Source of the DNA: Ruegeria arenilitoris
GTDB lineage: Bacteria > Pseudomonadota > Alphaproteobacteria > Rhodobacterales > Rhodobacteraceae
Assembly: GCF_013035425.1 (NCBI RefSeq)
Contig: NZ_WQHX01000010.1
Location: forward strand, 39,449-103,448
Direction of reading: 5' to 3'
DNA length: 64,000 nt
Notes under the pieces: model-generated
Database searches by the model: none
What the model was told of the DNA's origin: nothing
What the model saw: only the letters and a program-made list of their open reading frames with translations
In this document: positions 1 through 8,693 of the stretch, piece after piece
Numbering within the stretch: the first letter of the stretch is position 1
Layout of the letters: each line of letters begins with the position of its first letter
Made by a program: the position numbers and the translations under genes

Positions 1-2
1 GC

Positions 3-233
3 GCTGACGCCGAAGAAGGGCAAGACTACAACAAAGAAAACCTGACCTGGCTTTGGCATGTCACATCTTTGGATGACGAACGCATCATTCGCTACAACCA
101 GTCCGGCGTAAATTCTCAATACTTCCAACCGGGTCCCTTGGGCGAAATGGAAACGTCGATCCAGGACTTTTACGATTTCTATTTCACCATGATCAGCCCG
201 GAACCAGAACAAAGGATGGCGGGCAATGGCTGA
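3..233 (+). CDS. Rieske-type ring-hydroxylating oxygenase, C-terminal end (partial)
   Basis: The 5' part lies outside the window; 76 C-terminal residues remain. They contain the GQDYNKENLTWLW and NQSGVNSQYFQPGP segments that are typical of the C-terminal catalytic domain of the alpha subunit of Rieske oxygenases of the choline/betaine/carnitine-type branch (family knowledge). Such enzymes hydroxylate an N-methyl or side-chain carbon of quaternary amines using a separate reductase. The stop codon overlaps the start of the MttB-family gene by 8 bases, so the two are probably translated from one message and act on the same or a related methylated amine. The substrate cannot be read from this fragment. 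Confidence 0.75.
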   Translation, partial: ADAEEGQDYNKENLTWLWHVTSLDDERIIRYNQSGVNSQYFQPGPLGEMETSIQDFYDFYFTMISPEPEQRMAGNG

Positions 234-1788
234 GGCGAAATCACGCCGTCGCGGTGGAGGCGGGCGCGCCGCGCGCATAAAGGTTCAACAGGCGACCACG
301 GGCAATGAGGCCGTACGTGGGGGCCTAAGTGGCGGGCGCTACAAACCGCTGACCCAAGCAGATATGGAGAACATCCACCAAGCGGCCTTGACCGTTCTGG
401 AAAACACCGGCGTTAACGACCATTTTCCGGAATTGCTTGATCTGGTGCTGCCCAAGGGCGCGGTGATGAATGACCTCAATCGGCTGTGCTTCCCCCGAGC
501 CTTGATGGAAGACATCCTGGATGGTGCTGCCAAGGAGTTTTATGTCTATGCCCGCGGAGAGCGTGAAGGCAAAGACGACATGCATTGCTCGGCAGAGAGC
601 GTTTACTTCGCCAACTCCGGAACCGCCGTCACCACCTTCGATTCCCAGACCAAATCTTATCGCCCTTCGGTCCTGCGCGATGTTTATGATTTCACCCGTC
701 TAGTGGACCGCTTGGACAACATACATATGCTGGGCGATACGGTTTTGGCCACCGATGTGATCGATGATTTCGCCCACGATATGAACACCATATATGCAAT
801 GCTCGCAGGCAGCCAAAAGCCTGCCTGTCTGACCTTTCGCGACCGCAGTCATATCCCGCATGCCATCCGCATGTTTGACTTGGCCCAGGGTGGTGAAGGG
901 GCTTTCATGAAAAAGCCAAGCGTCATTTTTGGCGGCTGTCCAATGGTTTCGCCCCTGCGGATCGGTAAGGAAAATATGGAGATCCTGATTGATACCGCCA
1001 AACTTGGCCTGACTGTCGATCTGGCTGTGCCTCCTCAAGCCGGGGCCACAGCCCCTGGTACGCTTGCGGGTACACTTGTACAAACCGTGGCCGAAACGCT
1101 GGCCTGCGTTGCCATCGTAAATCTCATCAAACCAGGCTGTCCGGTCTGCTTTGCCGCCTGGCCCTTCATCACAGATTTGCGCAGCGGTTCATTCACCGGT
1201 GGCGGCGGTGAACAGGCTCTGATTGGCGCGGCTGCCATTCAAATGGGTAATTTCTATGGCCTTCCCACATCCGTTGGCGCAGGCATGACCGATGCCAAAA
1301 TACCCGACGCGCAATACGGCTTAGAAAAGGCGCTGACCTTCACGCTTGCTGCTCATGCCGGTGCCAATCGCCTTTGCGAGTTTGGCGGTATGATCGGCAG
1401 CCTCATGGGATGTAGTTTTGAAAGTATGGTCATCGATGACGAAGCGGGCGGAATGATACTGCGATCGTTGCGCGGGATAGAGGTCACGGATGAAACCATG
1501 GCTGTGGATGTGATCCACCAGTGCGCCATCGACCCTGGTCATTTCCTCGGTAACCCCCACACGCTAAACTATATGAACAGCGAGTTCGTCTACCCGCGAC
1601 TTATGGATCGGGAGCGTACAGACACATGGGAAAACGAAGGCAAAACAGATTTGTTGGACCGCGCCCGTGACAAAGCCAATTCTATTCTAAACAGTCATTT
1701 CCCTAACTATTTCGGCGCTTTGGACACTCAGGTGCGCGAAGAATTCCCCATTGTAATGAGTGCAGAAAGCATGAACTATCATGGATAA
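226..1788 (+). CDS. Trimethylamine methyltransferase (MttB) family protein, non-pyrrolysine type
   Basis: The 520-residue protein matches the MttB superfamily, whose members move a methyl group from a methylated amine to a corrinoid protein. The frame is open throughout with no in-frame TAG, so this is the form without pyrrolysine; characterised members of that branch use quaternary amines such as glycine betaine or carnitine (family knowledge). A basic N-terminus (about residues 5-20) precedes the barrel. Recognisable segments include FGGCPMVSPLRIGKEN (about 237-252) and the glycine-rich GMIGSLMGCS (about 394-403). It overlaps the Rieske gene upstream and the aminotransferase downstream, which suggests one catabolic operon. 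No corrinoid-binding protein is visible in the window, so the acceptor must be encoded elsewhere. Confidence 0.85.
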   Translation: MAEAKSRRRGGGGRAARIKVQQATTGNEAVRGGLSGGRYKPLTQADMENIHQAALTVLENTGVNDHFPELLDLVLPKGAVMNDLNRLCFPRALMEDILDGAAKEFYVYARGEREGKDDMHCSAESVYFANSGTAVTTFDSQTKSYRPSVLRDVYDFTRLVDRLDNIHMLGDTVLATDVIDDFAHDMNTIYAMLAGSQKPACLTFRDRSHIPHAIRMFDLAQGGEGAFMKKPSVIFGGCPMVSPLRIGKENMEILIDTAKLGLTVDLAVPPQAGATAPGTLAGTLVQTVAETLACVAIVNLIKPGCPVCFAAWPFITDLRSGSFTGGGGEQALIGAAAIQMGNFYGLPTSVGAGMTDAKIPDAQYGLEKALTFTLAAHAGANRLCEFGGMIGSLMGCSFESMVIDDEAGGMILRSLRGIEVTDETMAVDVIHQCAIDPGHFLGNPHTLNYMNSEFVYPRLMDRERTDTWENEGKTDLLDRARDKANSILNSHFPNYFGALDTQVREEFPIVMSAESMNYHG

Positions 1789-3145
1789 CTCTAGCGCCAA
1801 ACAATGGGACAACGATCACTTCCTGCACCCGTGGGAAGGGATGGAAGCTTTGGGCAAAAACAACCGCACTTTTGTCGAAAGTGCCAGCGGCATCCATGTA
1901 GTGAATGAAAAAGGCGAACGCTTGATTGACGGACCGGGAGGCATGTGGTGCACCCAGATCGGCTATGGGCGAGAGGAGATGGCCGAGGCCATGGCTGATC
2001 AAGCTCGGAGCCTTGCCTATTTCTCACCTTTCAACAACACCAACTCGACTGCTGTGCGGTTCGCACGCGAAATCGCCAAACGTGCGCCGGGCGATTTGAA
2101 TAATGTCTTTTTTACCACCGGTGGTTCGACCGCGGTGGATACGGCTATCCGATTTGTCCATTTTCGAAATAACCTTATGGGTCGTCCTGAGAAAAAGAAA
2201 ATCATTTCAAGGCAAAAGGCCTATCATGGAAGCACCTACTTGGCGGCCAGCGTCAGTGGAAAAGAGCGCGACCGGCTTTGGCTCGACAAGGCCGATGACC
2301 TCGCGCATTTCCTGCCGGACGTAAACCCGCTCTATCGTGCGCCAGGTCAAAGCGAAGAAAGCTTTCTGACAGAGAAAATTTCTGATCTTGAAAACGCTAT
2401 TGTGGCACTTGGCCCAGAAAATGTTGCCGCTTTTATCGCCGAACCGGTTCTGGCATCTGGCGGCGTTATCGTGCCGCCAAATGAATATCACGAAGGCTGC
2501 CTAAAAATCTGCAAGAAGTATGATGTTCTATATATCTCCGACGAAGTGGTGACAGGTTTTGGGCGATTAGGCCATTGGTTTTCGTCTGAGGCAGTTTTCG
2601 GCATTCAGCCAGACATAATAACTTGTGCCAAAGGAATGACATCTGGGTACGCGCCGATGGGTGCCGCGATTATCTCTGACCGATTGATCGCCGACGTTGC
2701 GGGAAAAGATGCCACCTTCTCAAATGGTTATACCTATTCTGGTCACCCAGTTAGCGCGGCTGCGGGTTTGAAGAGCATTGAGATCATTGAACGGGAAAAA
2801 CTTCTCGAACACGTTCGAATGGTCGCTCCGGTTTTTCAGGATCAACTGCAGCAGTTGCGTCAGATCGGCATCGTTGCCGACGTGCGTGGGATGGGTTTAA
2901 TGGGTTGCGTTCAATGCTCAGTTGACGGTGATCCTCGGAGCGAGCTGGGACACGACTACGAGATTGGTGGCCAGATCGATATAGAATGCCAAAAACGGGG
3001 GTTATTAGTTCGACCGGTTATCAACATGTGTGTTCTTTCGCCGCCCCTTATCATTAGCGAAAACGAAATTATAAAGATGTTTTCTGTCTTGCGCGAAGGG
3101 CTTGAAGCGACAAGCACGTGGCTTGGCGGATTCGGTGACCAATGA
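1781..3145 (+). CDS. Class III (omega) aminotransferase, PLP-dependent
   Basis: The 454-residue protein has the fold-type I layout of class III aminotransferases: GGSTAVDTAIRF (about 112-123) binds the PLP phosphate, AFIAEPVLASGGVIVPP (about 214-230) and ISDEVVTGFGRLG (about 251-263) carry the PLP-ring contacts, and the Schiff-base lysine is in CAKGMTSGYAPMGA (about 282-295). Enzymes of this type move an amino group from an omega-amine or amino acid to pyruvate or 2-oxoglutarate. The start codon lies 8 bases inside the MttB-family gene, so translation is coupled. With the preceding genes it probably handles the amine left after demethylation. The exact substrate is unknown. Confidence 0.88.
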   Translation: MDNSSAKQWDNDHFLHPWEGMEALGKNNRTFVESASGIHVVNEKGERLIDGPGGMWCTQIGYGREEMAEAMADQARSLAYFSPFNNTNSTAVRFAREIAKRAPGDLNNVFFTTGGSTAVDTAIRFVHFRNNLMGRPEKKKIISRQKAYHGSTYLAASVSGKERDRLWLDKADDLAHFLPDVNPLYRAPGQSEESFLTEKISDLENAIVALGPENVAAFIAEPVLASGGVIVPPNEYHEGCLKICKKYDVLYISDEVVTGFGRLGHWFSSEAVFGIQPDIITCAKGMTSGYAPMGAAIISDRLIADVAGKDATFSNGYTYSGHPVSAAAGLKSIEIIEREKLLEHVRMVAPVFQDQLQQLRQIGIVADVRGMGLMGCVQCSVDGDPRSELGHDYEIGGQIDIECQKRGLLVRPVINMCVLSPPLIISENEIIKMFSVLREGLEATSTWLGGFGDQ

Positions 3146-3303
3146 AAAGCATGCAACTCCGTTGCGAGTGTAGGCAGGTTGGGATGCCACCGCAAAATTT
3201 GGATTCCACGTTCAATGTCCGCAATGGGCTGCCAGCTAGAATTTGAAAACTCCGCTTTCTGCGCAACGCTGTAATTGGGGCATCGCGCAGCATCGGTCAA
3301 AGT

Positions 3304-3360
3304 GGGCTCAGCGCGGTAATTCGTTGAAATGCCGCGAGCGAACGCTATGCGGACGAAGCC
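3304..3360 (-). repeat. Dispersed intergenic repeat, copy 1 (GGGCTC orientation)
   Basis: A degenerate copy has GGGCTCAGCGCGGTAATTCG followed by a block with the GCGGAC end. It is the only structure I recognise in the 522-base gap between the aminotransferase and the next gene. Short reading frames in the gap look random. A 31-codon frame starting at the aminotransferase stop has a CEC-type start resembling small cysteine-rich enzymes but decays at once. Confidence 0.55.
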
Positions 3361-3667
3361 ACCGTTCGACGTTTCTCGGCCACTGTTTGCAAACGACCCC
3401 AAGCCAACATTCAACTTGCTTTCTCATTTCTGCATTTGCAGCCAAGGTTTCGGATATTCGCTGCATCCGCAAGAAGAGAAGACTATCGTTGGTTGGGAAA
3501 CTGTTCATTTGCTTTGAAAGACGAGGTGGCGGTCTGTGCATCTGCAAAAACGTGCACGCATACGCCTTGCTTCGGAACATTGCGATGGGCAATCTTTAGC
3601 GCAGGCTTTTGCGCAAGGGACAGATCGCTAACAAGTCGGGTTGGAGTTATTGCAGGCAGGTGAGAGT

Positions 3668-5494
3668 ATGGAAAAGACGGCTGAGATTGTTCACGAGCTG
3701 ACATTCGATCGTCCCGTCGAAGACGTATGGACGCTCTTATCTGACTCTCAACGCATGCACGCGATCAGCAGCGCCGGGTTTTCCCCTTACGAAACCGAAG
3801 ATGTTTTGAACGTCGACGGCTCAGTCGAACGTGCTGCCATAAAAAAGATCGGTCCCTTCAAGCTGAGATGGCGCGAGAAGATGGGGGAATGGGCCGTTCA
3901 GGAGTATTTCAGCCAAGCCCGTCTCTTCGAAAGTGGCCCCGTCAATGAACTTACGGTGCGTGTGTATTTCTCGGAACAGAATGGAAAGACGACTGTTAGG
4001 GGCGTTTTCTTCGCCAGATGGCGAAGTGTTTTGGGCACCATCCTTTTTCGACTGGGTGTTTTGCATTGGATGACAAGGCAACCGGTCATAGCCATGCGTC
4101 GAACCATGGCGGAATACGAGAACCTGAACCTGCCAGTGCCTCGTGACGCGTTTTACACCGTTGCCCCGCGCGCCAAGCAACGTCTGGCAGACGCCATGGA
4201 AAAAATCGACCAAGGCCCATTTGGACATGGGCTGACAGGCGCACTTAGCAATTTTCTATTGAAAGCTGATGCCCACTCTTTACGCCGCATTCGCCCGTTG
4301 AAACTGGCAGCTGCCTGGGGCGTTCCCGAACAACACATGATCGAAACTTGCATCGCTGCCCATGAGGCGGGCGTGCTGAGTATGCGTTGGGTGATCATAT
4401 GCCCAAGGTGTCGGGACGGAAAAGCAGATACAGGAAATCTGGCCGATATCCCTGATGCCGCGCATTGTTCCTCCTGCAACGTGAATTTTGACCGTGATTT
4501 CGTGAACAACGTTGAGTTGGTATTCAGCCCGTCAGCTTGGCTTCGTATCTTGCCACGTGGCAGTTTCTGCATGATGGCACCGGCCAATGTCCCGCATATC
4601 AAATGGCAAGAGACCATAGAGCCGGGTGTTTCAGTTGAAAAGCAGTTGGGCCTCCCAAAAGGCCAGTATCGTATCCGGACGGTAGAAGCCGGAGGAGAGA
4701 TTATTGTCGAGTATGATGGTCGATCTTGGGTCGGCGTAACATTGCATGGGGATGTGGTTCAAAGCGACCCGACACGGTCCGGCGTTAAGATGTTCGTACA
4801 AAACGAGGGCGCGGAAGCGCGCACCATCGTGGTGGAAAATGCCAAGTTTAGCCAGAACCGCCTGACAATTGGTCGCCTGGCTACCGTGCCAGCGTTTCAG
4901 GACTATTGCCCAGATCAATTGCTGAAAGCCAGACAAACGGCAGGCATCGGCCAAGTCGCGATCCTGTTCTCGGATCTGGAAGAATCCACCGCGCTTTACG
5001 AAGCCATTGGCGACGCTTCAGCTTATGCGCTGGTTGTTTCACATTTCGATTTCATGACTCAGCGAGTGCGCAAACACGGCGGCATTGTGGTCAAAACCAT
5101 TGGAGATGCGGTCATGGCAGCGTTTTCGGATGGGGACGCAGCTGTCAACGCCGCCCTCGAAATTCAACGAGACTTCGCCGCGTTCAACGCGAACTACGAT
5201 CAGCCCGATCTCAAGCTGAAGATTGGAATTCACGAAGGCACCTGTGTCGCGATGCGGTCGGATAAGGGACTGGATTTCTTCGGCAGCGCCATAAATCTGG
5301 CCGCGCGGCTGCTGTCACAGGCCGAAGGCGGCGAGATCGTCCTCTCGAAAGACTTAGCAAAAACCGACATAGTTGTAGGCCTCGCTCAATTCTCCACCAG
5401 ATCGGACGAAGCCCGTTTGTCCGGGTTTGACAAACCGGTGGAGTTTTTCAGATTGACCTCTTCTGAAAACCTACCTCCGTCAGGTGTCAATTGA
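3668..5494 (+). CDS. Class III adenylate/guanylate cyclase with SRPBCC and DUF5939-type N-terminal domains
   Basis: The ATG at 3668 is preferred because AGGTGAG sits just upstream; an in-frame TTG at 3641 adds nine residues without a good ribosome site. The 608-residue protein begins with an SRPBCC/START-like ligand-pocket domain (about 1-150). A middle region follows with two CxxC pairs (CPRC and CSSC, about 250-280), as in the DUF5939 domain known in front of bacterial cyclases. The C-terminal 177 residues are a class III cyclase with the first metal Asp in LFSDLEEST, the base-reading Lys and second Asp in VVKTIGDAVMA, and the transition-state Asn and Arg in INLAARL. No membrane segment is seen. 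Likely role: cytosolic cAMP (or cGMP) synthesis tuned by a bound ligand or zinc. Confidence 0.87.
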   Translation: MEKTAEIVHELTFDRPVEDVWTLLSDSQRMHAISSAGFSPYETEDVLNVDGSVERAAIKKIGPFKLRWREKMGEWAVQEYFSQARLFESGPVNELTVRVYFSEQNGKTTVRGVFFARWRSVLGTILFRLGVLHWMTRQPVIAMRRTMAEYENLNLPVPRDAFYTVAPRAKQRLADAMEKIDQGPFGHGLTGALSNFLLKADAHSLRRIRPLKLAAAWGVPEQHMIETCIAAHEAGVLSMRWVIICPRCRDGKADTGNLADIPDAAHCSSCNVNFDRDFVNNVELVFSPSAWLRILPRGSFCMMAPANVPHIKWQETIEPGVSVEKQLGLPKGQYRIRTVEAGGEIIVEYDGRSWVGVTLHGDVVQSDPTRSGVKMFVQNEGAEARTIVVENAKFSQNRLTIGRLATVPAFQDYCPDQLLKARQTAGIGQVAILFSDLEESTALYEAIGDASAYALVVSHFDFMTQRVRKHGGIVVKTIGDAVMAAFSDGDAAVNAALEIQRDFAAFNANYDQPDLKLKIGIHEGTCVAMRSDKGLDFFGSAINLAARLLSQAEGGEIVLSKDLAKTDIVVGLAQFSTRSDEARLSGFDKPVEFFRLTSSENLPPSGVN

Positions 5495-5860
5495 CGATGC
5501 AACTTACGCACCTTCAGGCAAACTTAACCTGAGGGAGCAGTGCCTACACCTTCCTTTAATCAATTATTTCCCGTATCGCTCGCCGCCCGAAGTGGTCACT
5601 GAGGCGACTGTTTAATTTCTGCTTTCGCAGCCCGGATAGCGGACATTAACGGCCTCCGCTCAGTTCGTTCTCCGAGGCTCACAACAATGCTGAAAAATCT
5701 GCTAGCTATAACTTAGGCAGCTCTGGTCCTCCTGGAGGCTTTTTCGACGACGGCAGCGCGCTTTTTTGTCGGAACACATCGATCCGCTAAGTACTTTGCA
5801 CGAGTCACTTGGCCAAAGGAAACCGATGCCAATACACGTTCTAAAAGCGGTGGGAACATC

Positions 5861-6080
5861 CTAGTCTACGCAATTGATCAATTCCCGAACTGGCTTCAAA
5901 CGCACACGATCTTTGGTTGCAATCAGATATGTCTCGTGTTGCCGGTCGAGTTCTTGGATCGGGATCTTGGCCACCGCGTTTTTGATCAAGCTGTTGTCCT
6001 AAAGAAATACAGCTACGCCAACGCCTTGCAGCACCGCCTCGTACATTTGCGGAAACGTCGTCATTATCCGCCTCTTCAGA
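5861..6080 (-). pseudogene. LysR-type regulator, C-terminal remnant with internal stop
   Basis: On the minus strand a frame ending at 5861 reads MYEAVLQGVGVAVFL, then an in-frame TAG, then DNSLIKNAVAKIP and ELDRQHETYLIAT, ending RELINCVD. This order resembles the end of the LysR substrate-binding domain (a glycine-rich turn, then a final strand and helix). No N-terminal helix-turn-helix part is present. It lies between the DUF5939 cyclase and the 2-hydroxyacid dehydrogenase, so it could be the lost regulator of the latter (inference). The rest of the gap, 5495-5860, shows no convincing gene. Confidence 0.45.
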
Positions 6081-6186
6081 TACGTGAAGTCAGCTTTTGT
6101 GGTCCCGGCAACATCTGTTCGCGCCCGCCGCGAACTTCCACTTTCCGCCCATTGTGTCAAATGCCGCGATCAACACAAATGAGCAG

Positions 6187-6241
6187 TTTGGGTTCGGTGC
6201 GGTCGTTGGCCGACAAATCGCGAGCGACCGCAATGCGGACT
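6187..6241 (-). repeat. Dispersed intergenic repeat, copy 2 (GGGTTC variant)
   Basis: TTTGGGTTCGGTGCGGTCGT is followed by a GCGGAC end about 50 bases on, the same orientation as copy 1. The centre has one change (GGGTTC for GGGCTC). It lies just beyond the 3' end of the 2-hydroxyacid dehydrogenase gene. Confidence 0.65.
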
Positions 6242-6304
6242 AAGCTCACCTTGGCTACAAAAGCCATCTGCCCCGCACCTAATTTTTCGGATACCGCCCT
6301 GAAT

Positions 6305-7366
6305 TTAATTCCTTGCCACCGGCTTAGAACGCATGCGACCCGCAGTTTCTCTTTCCGCGCGTTTGCAACGAATAGGTGGCAGACCTTGGTCAATCAAGGC
6401 CATGTCCTCGAGAACCATATCACCCATCTTTTTGAATGAAGTGTCTATGGCGCCGGCGCGGTGCGCCGACTTGATAAGACCATGTAACGAGCGCCCTCTA
6501 TGATCAAATGGCAGAGGCTCGTCGGGCCAAACATCGGAGGCTGCAATTATGTGGTTCCGCTCTATCGCGTCTAGCATGGCTTCAAAATCGACCACGTCTG
6601 CTCGGCTTAAAAGAATAAAGGCTGCCGACGGTCGCATTGCTGCAAATTCTTCTTCCCCAATCAATCCGCGGTTCTCGGTTGTAGCTGCAGCAAGCACAAA
6701 AACAAAGTCAGACTCGGTTAAAACCTCAATGAGGTCGGCTGGGATAACTTGGTGATCTTCAAGAACTGAATTTGGTAGCCATGGGTCGTAGACTCTGACG
6801 TTGCACCGGAAACCCACGAGCAAGCGGTGGAGTGCTCGGCCGATGTCCCCAAAACCGATCAATCCTATGTCAGCCTCCGTTAAAAGCCGAGCGGAGGAAT
6901 TGCCATCTCCGCCCCAGAGTTCCCTTCCCGATCGGAAATCGGCATCAGCTTGGCTAATCTGCCTTGCGAGATCGAGTGCGAAACCGAGCCCAATCTCCGC
7001 CACTGGTACGGCAAAGACCGAGCCGGTTGTGAGCACATAGATGCCCCGGTTGAATATCTCTTCGTAAGGCATGTTATCCAAAAGGTTCGATTCTACGTTA
7101 AAAACCGCCTTCAGCGAACTCATCTTTGCAAGAGCTTCGGAAGGTATCGGCGGCTGACCCAGTACGTATCGGGTATTTGCAAGTAAGGCTTCGCCAAGCC
7201 CAACGACGGCGTCTGCTTCAGTTTCGTGCAACTCATAGCGTGCGCGTAGTTCTGACAACTTCTCAGGCGTGAATATCAGATCAAGGCTGCGCGGTTCGGG
7301 AGCGCAAATCACTAACGGTTTAGATTGTTTCGTCACTAAAACGCCCCAACGTAAATCGGTATTCAT
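6305..7366 (-). CDS. D-isomer-specific 2-hydroxyacid dehydrogenase family protein
   Basis: The ATG at 7366 follows GAGGG at five bases; two GTG codons lie just upstream. The 353-residue protein has a divergent N-terminal catalytic half and a Rossmann domain with GFGDIGRALHRLL (about 175-187). Next come the segment with the substrate Arg (LLSRADVVD, about 262-270), the Asp/Glu region of DVWPDEP (about 287-293) and the catalytic His in SAHRAGA (about 307-313). Family members interconvert 2-oxo and 2-hydroxy acids with NAD(P)H. The gene is divergent from the ABC importer that starts 302 bases away and may share its control region, so its substrate may derive from what that system imports (inference). 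Confidence 0.82.
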   Translation of the reverse strand: MNTDLRWGVLVTKQSKPLVICAPEPRSLDLIFTPEKLSELRARYELHETEADAVVGLGEALLANTRYVLGQPPIPSEALAKMSSLKAVFNVESNLLDNMPYEEIFNRGIYVLTTGSVFAVPVAEIGLGFALDLARQISQADADFRSGRELWGGDGNSSARLLTEADIGLIGFGDIGRALHRLLVGFRCNVRVYDPWLPNSVLEDHQVIPADLIEVLTESDFVFVLAAATTENRGLIGEEEFAAMRPSAAFILLSRADVVDFEAMLDAIERNHIIAASDVWPDEPLPFDHRGRSLHGLIKSAHRAGAIDTSFKKMGDMVLEDMALIDQGLPPIRCKRAERETAGRMRSKPVARN

Positions 7367-7372
7367 CACCAC

Positions 7373-7667
7373 CCTCTATAAACGATTCCGTAGAGAATAA
7401 CCTGACTTTCAAGACTAGTACCCTCCAAGACAGTTTTGAGCCATGTGAGTAAGCAAAGGAGCGGTTGGTCTCCAAATTTTCGGAGCACTGCAAATCTAAG
7501 AGATTTGTAATTTTCTTGCAGGAAAGAGAGATCAATGGTGTGATTGACCCCGCCACGGGGGATCAGGGCCAAGTCTGTGTCCGATAAGAATGCCCGGAAA
7601 TGCAAACCTCCATTGGCGATAAATGGGTTGGGCTAAATACCGATCCGATACTAAGGGAGGAAAAGTC
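7373..7667. other. Divergent control region between 2-hydroxyacid dehydrogenase and ABC importer
   Basis: This gap of about 295 bases separates two divergent transcription units and must contain both promoters. No clear operator palindrome or terminator was found by eye. Short frames across it have no recognisable motif. Confidence 0.4.
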
Positions 7668-8693
7668 TTGAAAAGAACAACAATGACATTGGCTGGGTCA
7701 CTAGTTGCACTCTCAGCATCACTCAGCGCCGCTCAAGCGGACAAGCTTACACTGTATTGCTCGGCCCAGGAAGATTGGTGCCAACTGATGGCGCGAAGCT
7801 TCGAAGACGGAACGGGGATCGACGTAAACATGACGCGTAAATCTTCTGGTGAGACATTTGCCCAAATTCGTGCTGAAAGCTCAAATCCAAAAGGTGACGT
7901 CTGGTGGGGAGGAACGGGAGACCCGCATCTTCAAGCCGCTGAAGAGGGCCTGACAATGGAGTATATGTCGCCGATGCGCGATCAACTTCATGACTGGGCA
8001 ATTTCACAGGCCGAAAGTGCAGGCAACAAGACGATCGGAATATACTCCGGCGCGTTGGGTTACGGTTACAATTCCGACTTGCTCGCTGCTAACAACCTGC
8101 CCGAACCCGCGTGTTGGAAAGACCTACTGAAGCCTGAATATAAAGGTCATGTGCAGATGGCGAACCCGAATTCTTCGGGTACCGCATACACGACATTGGC
8201 TTCGATGGTACAGATATTCGGTGAGGACGAAGGCTTTGAATTCATGAAAGGCCTGCACTCCAATATTAACCAATATACAAAGTCTGGTTCTGCTCCGATA
8301 AAGGCAGCGGGACGCGGTGAAAACACCATCGGCATTGTCTTCATGCACGACGCAGTTAAGCAAGCCGTCTCGGGTTTCCCGGTAAAGGTCGTTGCGCCGT
8401 GTGAGGGCACGGGATACGAGATCGGTTCCATGTCGATCATCGACGGTGCGCGCAACGAAGAAGAAGCCAAGAAATTCTATGACTGGGCGCTTAGCACTGA
8501 CGCTCAGAATTTGGCACTGCAGGTCAACGCGTTCCAGGTGCCATCCAACAAAGGTGCCGAGACATCCGAAAGTGCGCCTGACATGAGCCAGATCAAACTG
8601 ATCGACTATGACTTCAAGAAATACGGCTCGTCAGACGAACGCAAGCGGCTGCTACAGAAGTGGGACGAAGAGGTTTCGGTTCTGCCTCAGTAA
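7668..8693 (+). CDS. ABC transporter periplasmic substrate-binding protein (Fbp/Afu/PotD-like)
   Basis: TTG at 7668 is the best start: GGGAGG lies seven bases upstream and the predicted protein then opens directly with a signal peptide (LKRTTMTLAGSLVALSASLSAAQA). The mature part starts DKLTLYCSAQEDWC, and GDVWWGGTGDPHLQAAEEG (about 83-101) is characteristic of the binding-protein cluster that includes Fe(III)-type FbpA, AfuA and PhnS. The AfuA branch of this family binds sugar phosphates rather than iron (established for Actinobacillus AfuA). The tyrosine pair used by true Fe(III) binders is not obvious. It is the first gene of a tight operon with permease and ATPase. Phosphatase-like genes follow, which favours an organophosphate ligand (inference). 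Confidence 0.87.
   Translation: MKRTTMTLAGSLVALSASLSAAQADKLTLYCSAQEDWCQLMARSFEDGTGIDVNMTRKSSGETFAQIRAESSNPKGDVWWGGTGDPHLQAAEEGLTMEYMSPMRDQLHDWAISQAESAGNKTIGIYSGALGYGYNSDLLAANNLPEPACWKDLLKPEYKGHVQMANPNSSGTAYTTLASMVQIFGEDEGFEFMKGLHSNINQYTKSGSAPIKAAGRGENTIGIVFMHDAVKQAVSGFPVKVVAPCEGTGYEIGSMSIIDGARNEEEAKKFYDWALSTDAQNLALQVNAFQVPSNKGAETSESAPDMSQIKLIDYDFKKYGSSDERKRLLQKWDEEVSVLPQ

Noticed and set aside
226..1788. Pyrrolysine in the MttB-family protein
   Set aside because: The frame is continuous with no in-frame TAG, so it is the non-pyrrolysine form.
3142..3240. 31-codon frame beginning MKSMQLRCECRQVG, resembling the start of a small cysteine-rich GFA-like protein
   Set aside because: It overlaps the aminotransferase stop in a way that could suggest coupling, but the similarity ends after about 14 residues, so it is too short to call.
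5936..6439. 167-codon plus-strand open frame
   Set aside because: It lies antisense to the LysR-like remnant and to the end of the 2-hydroxyacid dehydrogenase gene, crosses repeat copy 2 and has no motif or ribosome site.
6985..7000. GAGCCC on the left side of the window (CGAGCCCAATCTCC), an apparent exception to the repeat orientation rule
   Set aside because: It lies inside the 2-hydroxyacid dehydrogenase coding sequence and lacks the arms and GCGG parts of the repeat.
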